Source: Pseudomonas sp. LRP2-20 (GTDB lineage: Bacteria > Pseudomonadota > Gammaproteobacteria > Pseudomonadales > Pseudomonadaceae). Taken from it: a stretch of DNA of 64,000 nucleotides. Position 1 is the first letter of the stretch, and every line of letters starts with the position of its first letter. The stretch covers positions 812,001 through 876,000 of the forward strand of contig NZ_AP025944.1 of assembly GCF_024349685.1 (NCBI RefSeq), in the 5' to 3' direction. Under the pieces are notes generated by a model. The model was not told where the DNA came from and did no database searches. It worked only from the letters and a program-made list of their open reading frames with translations. This document shows positions 10,218-18,597 of this stretch, piece by piece. The position numbers and the translations under genes are program-made.

Positions 10218-13049
10218 TCAGGCCAACTCCTCGGCCTGATCCTCGCGCACAACTGCCTTCACCTCATCCAGCCGGCTGATGTACTTCCAGTCCGCCTCGT
10301 CGATGTAGATGCCATTCGGCCCGCTACCACCTTCCAGGTCGATCGCCACGCGCGCCGATACCTGCGGCTTCACGCTCGCCAGGATCGGCACGAAGCCCAA
10401 CTGCAGGCTGGTCTCCAGCAGTGCTGCCTGGTTGCGTTCGTCGATGTCCGCCGCCTCGTCGAGGTAGTACGGCAGGCGAATGCGCCCGGCCAGGTCACGG
10501 TCCATCAGGTGCAGCAACAGGTACATGTTGGTCAGCGCCTTGATGGTCATGGTGGTGCCGTTGGAAGCCGCGCCGTCGATGTCGGCGTGGATGATCGGCT
10601 GGCCGTTGACCTTGGTGATCTCGAACGCCAGCTCGAACAGGTCCTTCAGGCCCAGCTGGTTGTGGTTTGCAGCCACCAGCCGCGCCAGGTACTCCTTGGC
10701 CTCTTCGTTCTTGTTGTCCTGCTCGGCGCTCTGGGTCAGGTCGAACACCGACAGGGTCTCGCCTTCTTCGTACTGGCCGGCGCTGTGGATGATCTGGTCG
10801 ATGTGCTTGAGCGCTTCCTTGTTCGGCGCCAGCACCACGCGGAAGCTCTCCAGGTTGGACACCTGGCGCTTGTTGATCTCGCGGTTGAACAGGGCCAGTT
10901 GGTGCTCGAGGCTGTCGTAGTCGCTGCGGATGTTGCGCAAGGTCCGGGCGATGTCGGTGACCGCGGCGCGGCGGGCCTTGGCCAGGGTCAGGGCTTCGTC
11001 GGTGCGGTGTGCGTAGGCGTTCACCAGCAGCTGCAGGCGGCGCTCCATGTCGTCTTCGCTGTCGAACTTGGCCACGCCCTTGAGGCGCACCTGGGCGTAC
11101 AGCGCCTCGATCTGGTTGTCGACGCGTTGCAGGGCCTGCCAGCTGTCCTGGTAGTCGTTGAGCATCGGCAGCAGGTTGTCCATGGAATCGTCGACCGCTT
11201 CCATGTATGGCGTGCCGTAGGGCAGGTCGGCCGGCAGCAGCTGGCGGCGGCGCAGGGCGTCTTCCAGGGTGCGCTGCTTGGACTCGAGGTCGCCGATCTG
11301 GCGACCGACCAGTTGCAGCTTGGCCGACAGTTGCTGGACGCGTTCGGTGAAGGCGTCACTGGAGCGCTTGAGCTCGTCCTGGGCGGCTTCGAGCTGCGCC
11401 AGTTGCTCCAGCTTCTCGGGCTCTTCCGCGCTCAGGGTTTCGCTGCGGCGGTAGTCTTCCAGGGCCTTCTGGGCGTCCAGCACTTCCTGGTACAGGGCTT
11501 CTGTCTGCGCCTTGGAGGCGGTGCGGTCGGCGGCGACCTGCTGCTGGGTCTTGAGCTGCTTGAGCTCCTTTTCCAGGCGTTCCTTCTGGTCGCGCAGGGC
11601 CGCGCGGTCGGCCAGGGCCTGCAGGGCCGGCGGGTCGATGTTGGAGATGTCGATGGACAGGCCAGGCGCCTCGAAGCGCTCGCCCTTGAAGCCGTCGAGC
11701 ACCGCTTCCAGGGATTTCACCCACAGGTCGCTGTCGTCCAGCTCGATGCCGCGGTCGCCCAGCGGCAGGCTGAACAGCGCGCCGTTGAACAGGCGCATCA
11801 GGCGATCGACATCCTGCTGCGAGAACTCTTCGCGCAGGCGTGCGTAGCTGTTGTTGTCGGCGTGGTCGAGCTGCTGCTTGACCTGCTTCAGGCGTTTTTC
11901 CAGGTCGCGCACGCGCTCGTCGAGGTCTTCGGCGGAGAACTGGCGCGACTGCGCCAGGGCCCCGGCCAGTTCGTCGTGGGCGTCCTTGGCGGCCAGCAGG
12001 CCCTGTTCCAGGACCTTGACGTCATCGACCAGGGCGAAGCGGTGCTTGAGCACCGACAGTTCGCCGAGCCAGCGCTGGATGCCGGTGATTTCACGCTCCA
12101 GGCGCATCAGCTCCTGGGTGCCGCCGCGCTGATCGTTCTGCAGGCGGTCCTGCTCGCCACGGAAGTGCTCGGCCTGGATCACCAGTTCTTCCTTGCGCGC
12201 CATGGCGTATTCCTGCCAGGTGCCCAGCAGGTTGTCGAGCAGTGGCGAAAGGCGGTGCAGCTTGCCGCGCAGGATGTCGCGCTGGGCCACGCCGCCGGCC
12301 AGGGCCTCGACCAAGGGGCCTGCCGCAACCAGGGCGTTGTAGTCCTGCTCCATGCGGCGTACGTCGCGGAAGGCTTCTTCGCAGGCGGCGATGTAGTCGA
12401 CGCTGCCCGAGCGCAGGCTGTGCTCGAAGGCGTCGAGGAACAGCTGCTTGAGCTTGGCCGCGGTGATCTCGCGCATGTGCAGCAGGTTGATGAACAGGGC
12501 GCGGAAGGTTTTCAGGCTTTGCTCGCTGGTCGAGCGCAGCGGGATCAGGGTCAGGTCCAGCGGGCACGAAGTGTGGCCGCCGACCAGCAACCGGCGCAGC
12601 TCATCGGGCTTGAGCTCATAGGCCTTCAGGCCCAGGCGCTCAAGGTTGGTGAACAGCTCTTTCTGGCGCAGGCAGGTGTCGTTCTTCTGGTAGTGGGCCA
12701 GGTCCAGCTCGCCCTTGTAGGCGAAGAACTGGTGGCCGAAACCGCCGCCCGGGCCGCGGCCGACCACACCGATCACGTGCGGGCCGTGGGGCAGGTTCAG
12801 TTCGCAGAGGATGTACGAGGTGTCGCTGGCGAAGTAGAAGCGGCGCGACTGCTCCAGGCTGTACTTGCCGAAGCTCATGTCGGACATGCGTGCCAGGATC
12901 GGGAACTGCAGGGCGTTGATCGACGCCGATTTACCCAGGTTGTTGGCACCGTACACCGACAGCGGGTGTTCCAGCGGGAACAGGCCGAGGCTGTAGCCGG
13001 CGGTGTTGAGCAGTGCGAAGCGGCGGATGCCGTAGCGTTCCTGGCTCAT
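10218..13049 (-). CDS. mksB: MksB, SMC-like ATPase of the MksBEF condensin
   Basis: A 943-residue MukB-like SMC ATPase that compacts chromosomal DNA with MksE and MksF. The Walker A motif GANNLGKS is at residues 34-41. The long middle part, rich in Glu, Lys, Leu and Gln, is coiled coil. Walker B (YYLDEAAD) lies near residues 861-868. The start codon overlaps the mksE stop by 4 bases (ATGA). The gene ends the operon, and creA converges on it. Naming follows MukB analogy, because some annotations swap the B and F labels. No nuclease gene (mksG/jetD) follows it. Confidence 0.92.
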   Translation of the reverse strand: MSQERYGIRRFALLNTAGYSLGLFPLEHPLSVYGANNLGKSASINALQFPILARMSDMSFGKYSLEQSRRFYFASDTSYILCELNLPHGPHVIGVVGRGPGGGFGHQFFAYKGELDLAHYQKNDTCLRQKELFTNLERLGLKAYELKPDELRRLLVGGHTSCPLDLTLIPLRSTSEQSLKTFRALFINLLHMREITAAKLKQLFLDAFEHSLRSGSVDYIAACEEAFRDVRRMEQDYNALVAAGPLVEALAGGVAQRDILRGKLHRLSPLLDNLLGTWQEYAMARKEELVIQAEHFRGEQDRLQNDQRGGTQELMRLEREITGIQRWLGELSVLKHRFALVDDVKVLEQGLLAAKDAHDELAGALAQSRQFSAEDLDERVRDLEKRLKQVKQQLDHADNNSYARLREEFSQQDVDRLMRLFNGALFSLPLGDRGIELDDSDLWVKSLEAVLDGFKGERFEAPGLSIDISNIDPPALQALADRAALRDQKERLEKELKQLKTQQQVAADRTASKAQTEALYQEVLDAQKALEDYRRSETLSAEEPEKLEQLAQLEAAQDELKRSSDAFTERVQQLSAKLQLVGRQIGDLESKQRTLEDALRRRQLLPADLPYGTPYMEAVDDSMDNLLPMLNDYQDSWQALQRVDNQIEALYAQVRLKGVAKFDSEDDMERRLQLLVNAYAHRTDEALTLAKARRAAVTDIARTLRNIRSDYDSLEHQLALFNREINKRQVSNLESFRVVLAPNKEALKHIDQIIHSAGQYEEGETLSVFDLTQSAEQDNKNEEAKEYLARLVAANHNQLGLKDLFELAFEITKVNGQPIIHADIDGAASNGTTMTIKALTNMYLLLHLMDRDLAGRIRLPYYLDEAADIDERNQAALLETSLQLGFVPILASVKPQVSARVAIDLEGGSGPNGIYIDEADWKYISRLDEVKAVVREDQAEELA

Positions 13050-13753
13050 GCGTCAATCTCCTGTTGCTCTTCGCGGATGGCCCGGGCCAGGGCATCCTCT
13101 TCGCTTTCCTCGCCGTCGAACGGGCTGAGGTCGAGCGGGTCGTCGGTGCGGTTGAGTTGTTCCGGGCTTTCTTCTTCCACCAGTACCGGGGTCGGCAGCG
13201 GCAGGTCGCTGTGCAGGCTGGCGGCCAGGTCGCGGTCCTGCTGCACCGACAGGCACACGTCGAGGAAACGGTGCATCGGCGGCAGGAAGCGGTAGATGCC
13301 GCCTTCTTCGTGGGCGAAACCGAGCTGGGTCATGCGGCGCATGATCTTTTCTTCCAGCTCGTCGACGGTCTGCACTTCGGCCTGCAGGAACAGGTCACGG
13401 TACTTGTCCAGCAGCGATGGCAGCTCGTCGCGGCCGATGCTGCCGCCGTCGAGCACGGCCATCGGGTCGCGGCCCTGGTCGGCCAGGTGCTCGACGATGA
13501 TGAAGGTGAACAGCGACAGGCGCTGGGCGGTCTTGTTGACCTGTGCGGCGGCCTGCTCGGGGACGAAGTAGTAGAACCCGCGGGTGTCGCATACCAGTTC
13601 GAAGCCCAGGGCCTTGAACAGGGTGCGGTACTGGTCCTGGAAGTTCGACAGCTGGGCGTACATTTCAGGGTCGCGGCGGCTGACGTGGAAGCCCTTGAAC
13701 AGCTCGCGGAAGATCGGCGCGAGCTGGGACAGTTCGGAAAGATCAAGATGCAT
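13046..13753 (-). CDS. mksE: MksE, winged-helix subunit of the MksBEF condensin
   Basis: A 235-residue MukE-like protein that binds the kleisin MksF. It starts MHLDLSELSQLAPIFRELFK and ends in a long acidic tail (about residues 185-235, rich in Glu and Asp). The middle region is helical with winged-helix character (LFTFIIVEHLADQGRDP). It overlaps mksF by 11 bases and mksB by 4 bases, consistent with coupled translation and fixed stoichiometry. Confidence 0.9.
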   Translation of the reverse strand: MHLDLSELSQLAPIFRELFKGFHVSRRDPEMYAQLSNFQDQYRTLFKALGFELVCDTRGFYYFVPEQAAAQVNKTAQRLSLFTFIIVEHLADQGRDPMAVLDGGSIGRDELPSLLDKYRDLFLQAEVQTVDELEEKIMRRMTQLGFAHEEGGIYRFLPPMHRFLDVCLSVQQDRDLAASLHSDLPLPTPVLVEEESPEQLNRTDDPLDLSPFDGEESEEDALARAIREEQQEIDA

Positions 13754-15020
13754 TGGCTGGGCTCGCGTTGGTTTCAGGTTGCGCTTCGCGGCTGGACGTC
13801 AGGGCGAACGAGCGCAGGCTGACCAGGTGTTCGTGGGTGGTGTACTCGCGCCGTTCCAGGCGTTCGCGCTTGAAGCGCTTCTCCCGCGACAGGCGCGAGA
13901 ACCAGTACAGCAGTTCGTCGGTGGCGCCTTCGGGCTCCTGGTCCAGCAGCCAGACCATCAGGTCTGGCAGCGGCAGGGCGTCTTCGCAGCGCTCGAGCAT
14001 CTCTTTGACCGTGCGTGGCGCGCGCGGCAGCGGGCCTTTCTGGGTCTTGTGCGCCTTGGGGAACTTGGCCGGTTTCGGCTCGAAGCGGGCCAGGGCATAG
14101 ACGTAGGCCTCGACCTGGCTGGCGCTGCCGAGGAAGGTGCTTTGAGGGCGGGTGAACAGCGGCATGGCGGCTTGCGGCACGGCGTCGATACCCTTGCGGC
14201 GAATGACCGACAGCGCCAGTGCGGCGCCGCGGGTCACGGCGTTGTGCCGGCGCGCTTCTTCACGCAGCGGCAGCAGCAGTTCGCGGGCGTGGCGCAGGGT
14301 CAGCTGGGCGCTGGTCTGCATTTCCAGAATGCGCGCGTGGGTGCGCAGCAGCATGTCATCGTCGACCAGGTGGCCGAGGCGCGCCTGTTCGCCGAGCAGT
14401 TTCAGCAGCACGGTCTCGACCTTGCGCACGCCTTGCTCGAAGGCGCCGTCGGCGTTCACCAGCTGGATCATCGGCTCGACGTATTCGTCCCAGGTCGCCA
14501 GCACTTCAGCGTAGCGCTGGCGCAGCGGGATCTGGCGGTTGCTGGTCTTGGCCCGTTCGGCCACGGCGACCAGCGCCTGTTCGTCGTTGTCGAGCTTCTT
14601 CAGCACGTCGCGCACGCGCATGTCGAGCAGGCGCAGCTGGCGCGCCAGGTCGTCGCTGTCGCGGTTGTCGAAGGCATCCTGGATGTGCCCGGCCAGGCGC
14701 TCCAGGTGGCGCAGGTAGGCCTCGATCTCCAGGCACAGGCCCAGCCGGTGCTCGCGGCGCAGGTAGGCGAGGAAGTCGTGGATCTGGGCGTTGAGCTCGA
14801 AACGGTTCGGGCTCTTGGCCACCGGTACCAGGATATCCAGGCGGATCCACACGTCGAGCAGCTGGGTGATGTCCTGCGGCGTGCTTTCTACCTGCTGGCG
14901 GCCCAGTTGCTGGCGCAGTTCGACCAGGCTCATGGTGCCCTGGTCGAAACGCTCGCACAGCGGCTCGATCAGGGCCCAGTGTTCGGCTAGGGCGCGCAGG
15001 ACGCGCTTGGGTTCGATCAT
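13743..15020 (-). CDS. mksF: MksF, kleisin subunit of the MksBEF condensin
   Basis: A 425-residue MukF-like kleisin, the first gene of the mks operon. The N-terminal part (MIEPKRVLRALAEHWALIEP) has the winged-helix look of MukF. The central segment is helical, and the C-terminus has a basic stretch (LSREKRFKRERLERREYTTHEH). The upstream ribosome site is weak. The promoter region is shared with the long palindromic element at 15137-15358. Homologous to JetA of Wadjet systems, but the operon lacks a jetD gene. Confidence 0.88.
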   Translation of the reverse strand: MIEPKRVLRALAEHWALIEPLCERFDQGTMSLVELRQQLGRQQVESTPQDITQLLDVWIRLDILVPVAKSPNRFELNAQIHDFLAYLRREHRLGLCLEIEAYLRHLERLAGHIQDAFDNRDSDDLARQLRLLDMRVRDVLKKLDNDEQALVAVAERAKTSNRQIPLRQRYAEVLATWDEYVEPMIQLVNADGAFEQGVRKVETVLLKLLGEQARLGHLVDDDMLLRTHARILEMQTSAQLTLRHARELLLPLREEARRHNAVTRGAALALSVIRRKGIDAVPQAAMPLFTRPQSTFLGSASQVEAYVYALARFEPKPAKFPKAHKTQKGPLPRAPRTVKEMLERCEDALPLPDLMVWLLDQEPEGATDELLYWFSRLSREKRFKRERLERREYTTHEHLVSLRSFALTSSREAQPETNASPANAS

Positions 15021-15136
15021 TGGCGTCTACTCGTTGCCAAGTAAAAAGGGGGCGATTGTACTTCATCCGGAGGGGAGGATTTCACCCCTTGGTCTGTAAT
15101 GAGGGAAGTTTGGCTTCAGGTTTGTGCTGGATTTGA

Positions 15137-15358
15137 GATCGAGCGCCGCCCGCGCGGCGCATCGCGAGCTTTGCTCGCTCCTACGTTTTTTTGGGCCGCA
15201 AACGCCTGTGACAGGCGCGCGCGACCGCCTTGTTGATACGACACAATATCGAGTCATGCGCCAAGGCGTACGCGCGCAATTCCCACAGGAATGATTGGCC
15301 CGAAACAAACGTAGGAGCGAGCGCAGCTCGCGATGCGCCGCGCGGGCGGCGCTCGGTC
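15137..15358. repeat. long palindromic non-coding element, copy A
   Basis: About 222 bases bounded by inverted arms of about 60 bases. The arms start at GATCGAGCGCCGCCCGCGCG and end at GCGCGGGCGGCGCTCGGTC, with a few mismatches between them. The interior resembles the copy at 33963-34205 nearly throughout. It fills most of the 409-base gap between mksF and the psi-like gene. No coding capacity is apparent. Confidence 0.8.
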
Positions 15359-15429
15359 GGACAGACCCTGCAAAAACCCAGGCGTACACGTTAGAATGCC
15401 CACCTATTTCCGCCCCCGGACCCCGACCC

Positions 15430-16218
15430 GTGCTGACCGAACCCCGCCGCCGCGCCTACCTCTCCGCCATGCAGGTGGTGCATTGGCTGCCGCGCGCCGA
15501 ACTGCCGTTCGCCGCACCGTCGCGCCCCGAGTTGCTGTTGCCACAGGCACCGGTGGAGGATGTCGACTTCGAGGTCCGGCCAGCCGCACCTGCTGCCAAT
15601 GACGCCCCGGCCGCGCCCCAGGCCCGCTCCGGCGAGCGCCCGAAAATCGAGATTCCGCGCCCCGGCAGCACGCCGAAGGTCGCCGCCAAGCCAGCCGAAG
15701 CCGAGCAAGAGGCCCCCGCACCGCGCCCGGCCCCGGTGCCGCCACCGCGTTTCTCGTTGCAACTGCTGCGCGCCGGCAGTTGCCTGTTGCTGGTCGAGCT
15801 GGCTACCGGTCAGCCATTCCAGAGCCGCGATCCGTCCTATCTGCTGCTCAAGGACATGCTGCGCGCCGCCGGCCTGCCCGATGCGCCGCAGATCATCGGC
15901 GAGCCGGTGCGCTGGCCGCTGCTGGTGCGCGGCAACATGGACCAGGGCCCGGATGCCGCGCGTGATTTTGTCCAGGGCTTCATCCAGGCGCGCCTTGAGC
16001 AAACCCCCTGCAGCGTGCTGTGGCTGATCGGCCTGCCGGCCATGCGCTATGCCGCCAGCGCAGACGCCGAAGCTTATTACCAAGTACTGAAGGTCGACGG
16101 CCTGGGCGATGCCTGGGCCTTGCCGGGCCTTGAACTGTTGATGGACGAGCCGCAGCGCAAGGCGGACGTCTGGCAAGCGATGCGCCAGCTGATGGCGCGC
16201 TGGAAGAGCGTTGAATGA
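15430..16218 (+). CDS. probable DNA polymerase III psi subunit (HolD analogue)
   Basis: A 262-residue protein from a GTG start. The N-terminal segment RRRAYLSAMQVVHWLPR resembles the chi-binding N-terminus of E. coli psi (pattern R-R...L..L/M.(I/V)..W.L). A proline/alanine-rich linker occupies about residues 45-115. The C-terminal domain begins near residue 117 (FSLQLLRAGSCLLLVELATG). It overlaps rimI by 4 bases, as holD precedes rimI in E. coli. I recall that the psi subunit of P. aeruginosa was identified as the divergent product of PA4679, beside rimI. The GTG start is preferred because the next ATG (15469) would remove part of the motif. Without a search the call remains probable. Confidence 0.6.
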   Translation: MLTEPRRRAYLSAMQVVHWLPRAELPFAAPSRPELLLPQAPVEDVDFEVRPAAPAANDAPAAPQARSGERPKIEIPRPGSTPKVAAKPAEAEQEAPAPRPAPVPPPRFSLQLLRAGSCLLLVELATGQPFQSRDPSYLLLKDMLRAAGLPDAPQIIGEPVRWPLLVRGNMDQGPDAARDFVQGFIQARLEQTPCSVLWLIGLPAMRYAASADAEAYYQVLKVDGLGDAWALPGLELLMDEPQRKADVWQAMRQLMARWKSVE

Positions 16219-16670
16219 GTGACTCGATCAGTTTCCGCCCGATGACCGAGGCGGATCTGGATGCCGTGCTTAAGATCGAATATGCCGCGTTCAGCCATCC
16301 CTGGACCCGCGGTATTTTTCAGGATGCGCTCAAGTCATACGAAGTGTGGCTGATGTTCGATGGCGAGCAGCAGGTGGGGCACGGCGTGATCAACGTGATC
16401 ATCGATGAAGCGCACCTGCTCAACATTACCATCAAGCCGGAGAACCAGGGGCGCGGCCTTGGGCTGCGCTTGCTTGAGCATCTCATGGCGCGGGCTTACC
16501 AGCTCAATGGCCGCGAGTGCTTCCTCGAAGTGCGGGCGAGCAATCAGTCGGCTTATCGCTTGTACGAGCGTTATGGCTTCAACGAGATCGGCCGCCGTCG
16601 TGATTACTACCCGGTTGCTGGTGGGCGTGAAGACGCGCTGGTGATGGCCTGCACGCTGCTTGAGGACTGA
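16215..16670 (+). CDS. rimI: ribosomal protein S18-alanine N-acetyltransferase
   Basis: A 151-residue GNAT enzyme that acetylates the N-terminal alanine of ribosomal protein S18. The acetyl-CoA loop is seen in ENQGRGLGLRLLEHLM near residue 77. The RimI-type segments ECFLEVRASNQSAYRLYERYGFNEIG and RRDYYPV follow. Length and motifs are standard. The start codon overlaps the stop of the psi-like gene (ATGA), so the pair forms an operon. A REP pair follows. Confidence 0.95.
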   Translation: MSDSISFRPMTEADLDAVLKIEYAAFSHPWTRGIFQDALKSYEVWLMFDGEQQVGHGVINVIIDEAHLLNITIKPENQGRGLGLRLLEHLMARAYQLNGRECFLEVRASNQSAYRLYERYGFNEIGRRRDYYPVAGGREDALVMACTLLED

Positions 16671-16681
16671 GTAAGCCTGTA

Positions 16682-16780
16682 CTGGCCTCTTCGCGGGTAA
16701 ACCCGCTCCCACAGGTTCTGCTCAACATTTGAAATGTGTAGAGATCCTGTGGGAGCGGGCTTGCCCGCGAAGAGGCCAGC
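16682..16780. repeat. REP pair (REPIN-like), inverted
   Basis: GGCCTCTTCGCGGGTAAACC and its mirrored copy GGGCTTGCCCGCGAAGAGGC face each other across about 45 bases in the convergent gap after rimI. Confidence 0.85.
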
Positions 16781-16787
16781 AAGTCGA

Positions 16788-17945
16788 TCATAGCTCCCGC
16801 GGCACGACCTCGACCGGCTTCTTCAGGTCTCGCAGGCTGCGGGTCATTTCCCCGGTGTTGCACTTCGCCGCCGCCTGTTCAGGCGTGTACTTGCGCACCG
16901 TGCGGAAGAACAGCTCACAGGTCTGCTTCTTCTGCGTCACTTGCCATTTGCTTGAGCAGGCTTGCAGGGTCATCTTCGGTTCGGCCTGCGGGTTACGCCC
17001 CATCCCCGCCTGCCAGCAAGCCGCCGTCAGGTCCTGACCCATCATCTTCAACCCCGCCGCATCGGCTGCATCCTGATCGCCGCCATGGCTGTCCTTGTTC
17101 GCCGCATACCAGATCGCACTCGGATGGTTGGCGCCCAGCACCGGCACCTGCGCACCCGCCTGCGGGCTGATGCTGACCAGGCCCAGCACGTCCACCTGCG
17201 GCCCGTACTGTTGCTGGATCCAGCTGCGCACCGGGGCACCGAAGGCGACCATCGGCAGGGGTTTGGCGGCGCTTTGCAGGGTCATTTCGCGCACCATGCG
17301 CAGCTGGTAATCCTTGAAATATCCGTAGGTGCCAGTCAGGGCCTCACCCGCGCTGGCCGGGGCGGCGATCGGGGCGATGTCGATGATGGTCTGGTAGGCC
17401 GGGGTCTGGCTGGCGTCGACGCCGTTGAAGGTCAGCAGTTCAGCCCAGCGATCGGTAGTGTTGGAACGCAGGTAATCCTGGGCCTGGGTCAGCGAATAGT
17501 CCGGCGGGAAGTGCAGCAGCTCGATGCTGCGGCGGTTCTGCAGGGCCATGCCCAGCGGCAGGAACAGGTACCAGTCGTAGGACCATTTGCCGTCCTTGTT
17601 CAGCTGGGTGGCACCGTTGTAGGCCAGCTCGCCACTGTCGAGCAGCTTGCGCAGGGGCTCGGCATAGTGAGCGGGTACGTCGCTGATGGTGGCGCGCAGC
17701 CGGTCATGGTCACGGCTGACGTTTACCCGGGCGTTGGCGTAGCCGTCGCGGCGTACGCTCTGGGTCAGGTAGTGCTCCACGGTCTGTTCCAGCGTCCAGT
17801 CGCGGTAGCAGATCACGTGGCAGTTGTTGGGGAAGGCGAACAGGCGGGTGACGCGCTGGGCGTCGCCCAGGTCGATGTGGGCATCCGCCATGGCCAGGCC
17901 GCTGAAGGCGAGGGCGGCGAGACTCGTTGCGGCAGTCTTGTGCAT
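16788..17945 (-). CDS. periplasmic hypothetical protein, 385 aa
   Basis: An exported protein of unknown function. The signal peptide is MHKTAATSLAALAFSGLAMA. The mature part has cysteines at CHVICYRDW near residues 43-47 and several more near the C-terminus (ACW, CSSKW, CELFF, KCNTGE), suggesting disulfides. No catalytic motif is recognised. Tryptophan- and tyrosine-rich segments (YDWYLFLPLGMAL) suggest beta structure. It diverges from the M15 peptidase gene at 18007. The gene is intact. Confidence 0.8.
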   Translation of the reverse strand: MHKTAATSLAALAFSGLAMADAHIDLGDAQRVTRLFAFPNNCHVICYRDWTLEQTVEHYLTQSVRRDGYANARVNVSRDHDRLRATISDVPAHYAEPLRKLLDSGELAYNGATQLNKDGKWSYDWYLFLPLGMALQNRRSIELLHFPPDYSLTQAQDYLRSNTTDRWAELLTFNGVDASQTPAYQTIIDIAPIAAPASAGEALTGTYGYFKDYQLRMVREMTLQSAAKPLPMVAFGAPVRSWIQQQYGPQVDVLGLVSISPQAGAQVPVLGANHPSAIWYAANKDSHGGDQDAADAAGLKMMGQDLTAACWQAGMGRNPQAEPKMTLQACSSKWQVTQKKQTCELFFRTVRKYTPEQAAAKCNTGEMTRSLRDLKKPVEVVPREL

Positions 17946-18006
17946 GCTTAACTCCTTGTCAGTGACCGCCCGGGTTGGCGGCCGCGCTCATACTGGGGCA
18001 GGGAGC

Positions 18007-18597
18007 ATGGCGATGAAAAGAGCAAGCAGGCTGCTGCTGGCTGCGGGTGTGCTGTGGAGCACCATGGTGCCGGCCGATGAGCGTGACCTGTGGATGTTTG
18101 CGCAGTGGGCCGGTGACCATCAGACCCGGCCGTTTCGCCAGATGCTGGTGGATGCTCGTCTGTATGGTGTGGTGCCGATCCATCAACTGCTGCGTTCGGC
18201 TTCGGACTGGAAGCTGTGCCATGCATCGCCGTTCGCGGTGCCGCCCGCCGGCAACTGGCCGGCAGTGCGCTCGACGTTATCGCTGATCAAGGCCTTCGAT
18301 GAGCAAGGCATCCTGCGCCAGTTCGAAGTGGTATCCGCCTATCGCGATCCTGATCTCAACCGCTGTGCAGGCGGTGCCGTGGGCAGTGCCCATACCCGCG
18401 CCTTCGCGGTCGATATCCTGTTGCCAGCCTGGGCCGACCCCAACCCGCTGTGCCGCTTCTGGCAGCAGCATGGCCAGGCCTGGAACATGGGGCTGGGGCG
18501 CTATCCGAGCGGGCGCATTCACATCGACACTGCGGGTTACCGCACCTGGGGTGGTGATGGCAGCGCGGATTCGTCGTTCTGCAGCAAGCTCAGGTGA
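18007..18597 (+). CDS. peptidase M15-family protein (D,D-carboxypeptidase-like), exported
   Basis: A 196-residue protein with a signal peptide (MAMKRASRLLLAAGVLWSTM...). The M15/VanY-type zinc site is seen in SAHTRAFAVDIL (His and Asp ligands) and GRIHIDTAGYRTWG (second His). Such enzymes cut peptide stems in peptidoglycan. The Arg in SAYRDPDLNR is also typical of the fold. ATG 18007 or ATG 18013 could be the start. The GGGAG upstream of 18007 favours the first. The stop codon converges closely on, and overlaps the end of, the LysR gene. Confidence 0.8.
   Translation: MAMKRASRLLLAAGVLWSTMVPADERDLWMFAQWAGDHQTRPFRQMLVDARLYGVVPIHQLLRSASDWKLCHASPFAVPPAGNWPAVRSTLSLIKAFDEQGILRQFEVVSAYRDPDLNRCAGGAVGSAHTRAFAVDILLPAWADPNPLCRFWQQHGQAWNMGLGRYPSGRIHIDTAGYRTWGGDGSADSSFCSKLR

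Noticed and set aside
10086..13295. A 1069-codon plus-strand open frame antisense to mksB
   Set aside because: It is a high-GC shadow of the mksB frame: rich in Gln, Val and Ala, with no family motif, and it spans two real genes.
10218..15020. A Wadjet plasmid-defence system
   Set aside because: The fourth component (JetD/MksG) is absent on both sides of the operon, so only the MksBEF condensin can be supported.
15137..15358. A CRISPR array or CRISPR-like repeats
   Set aside because: The repeats are two inverted arms with a unique core, not short direct repeats with spacers.
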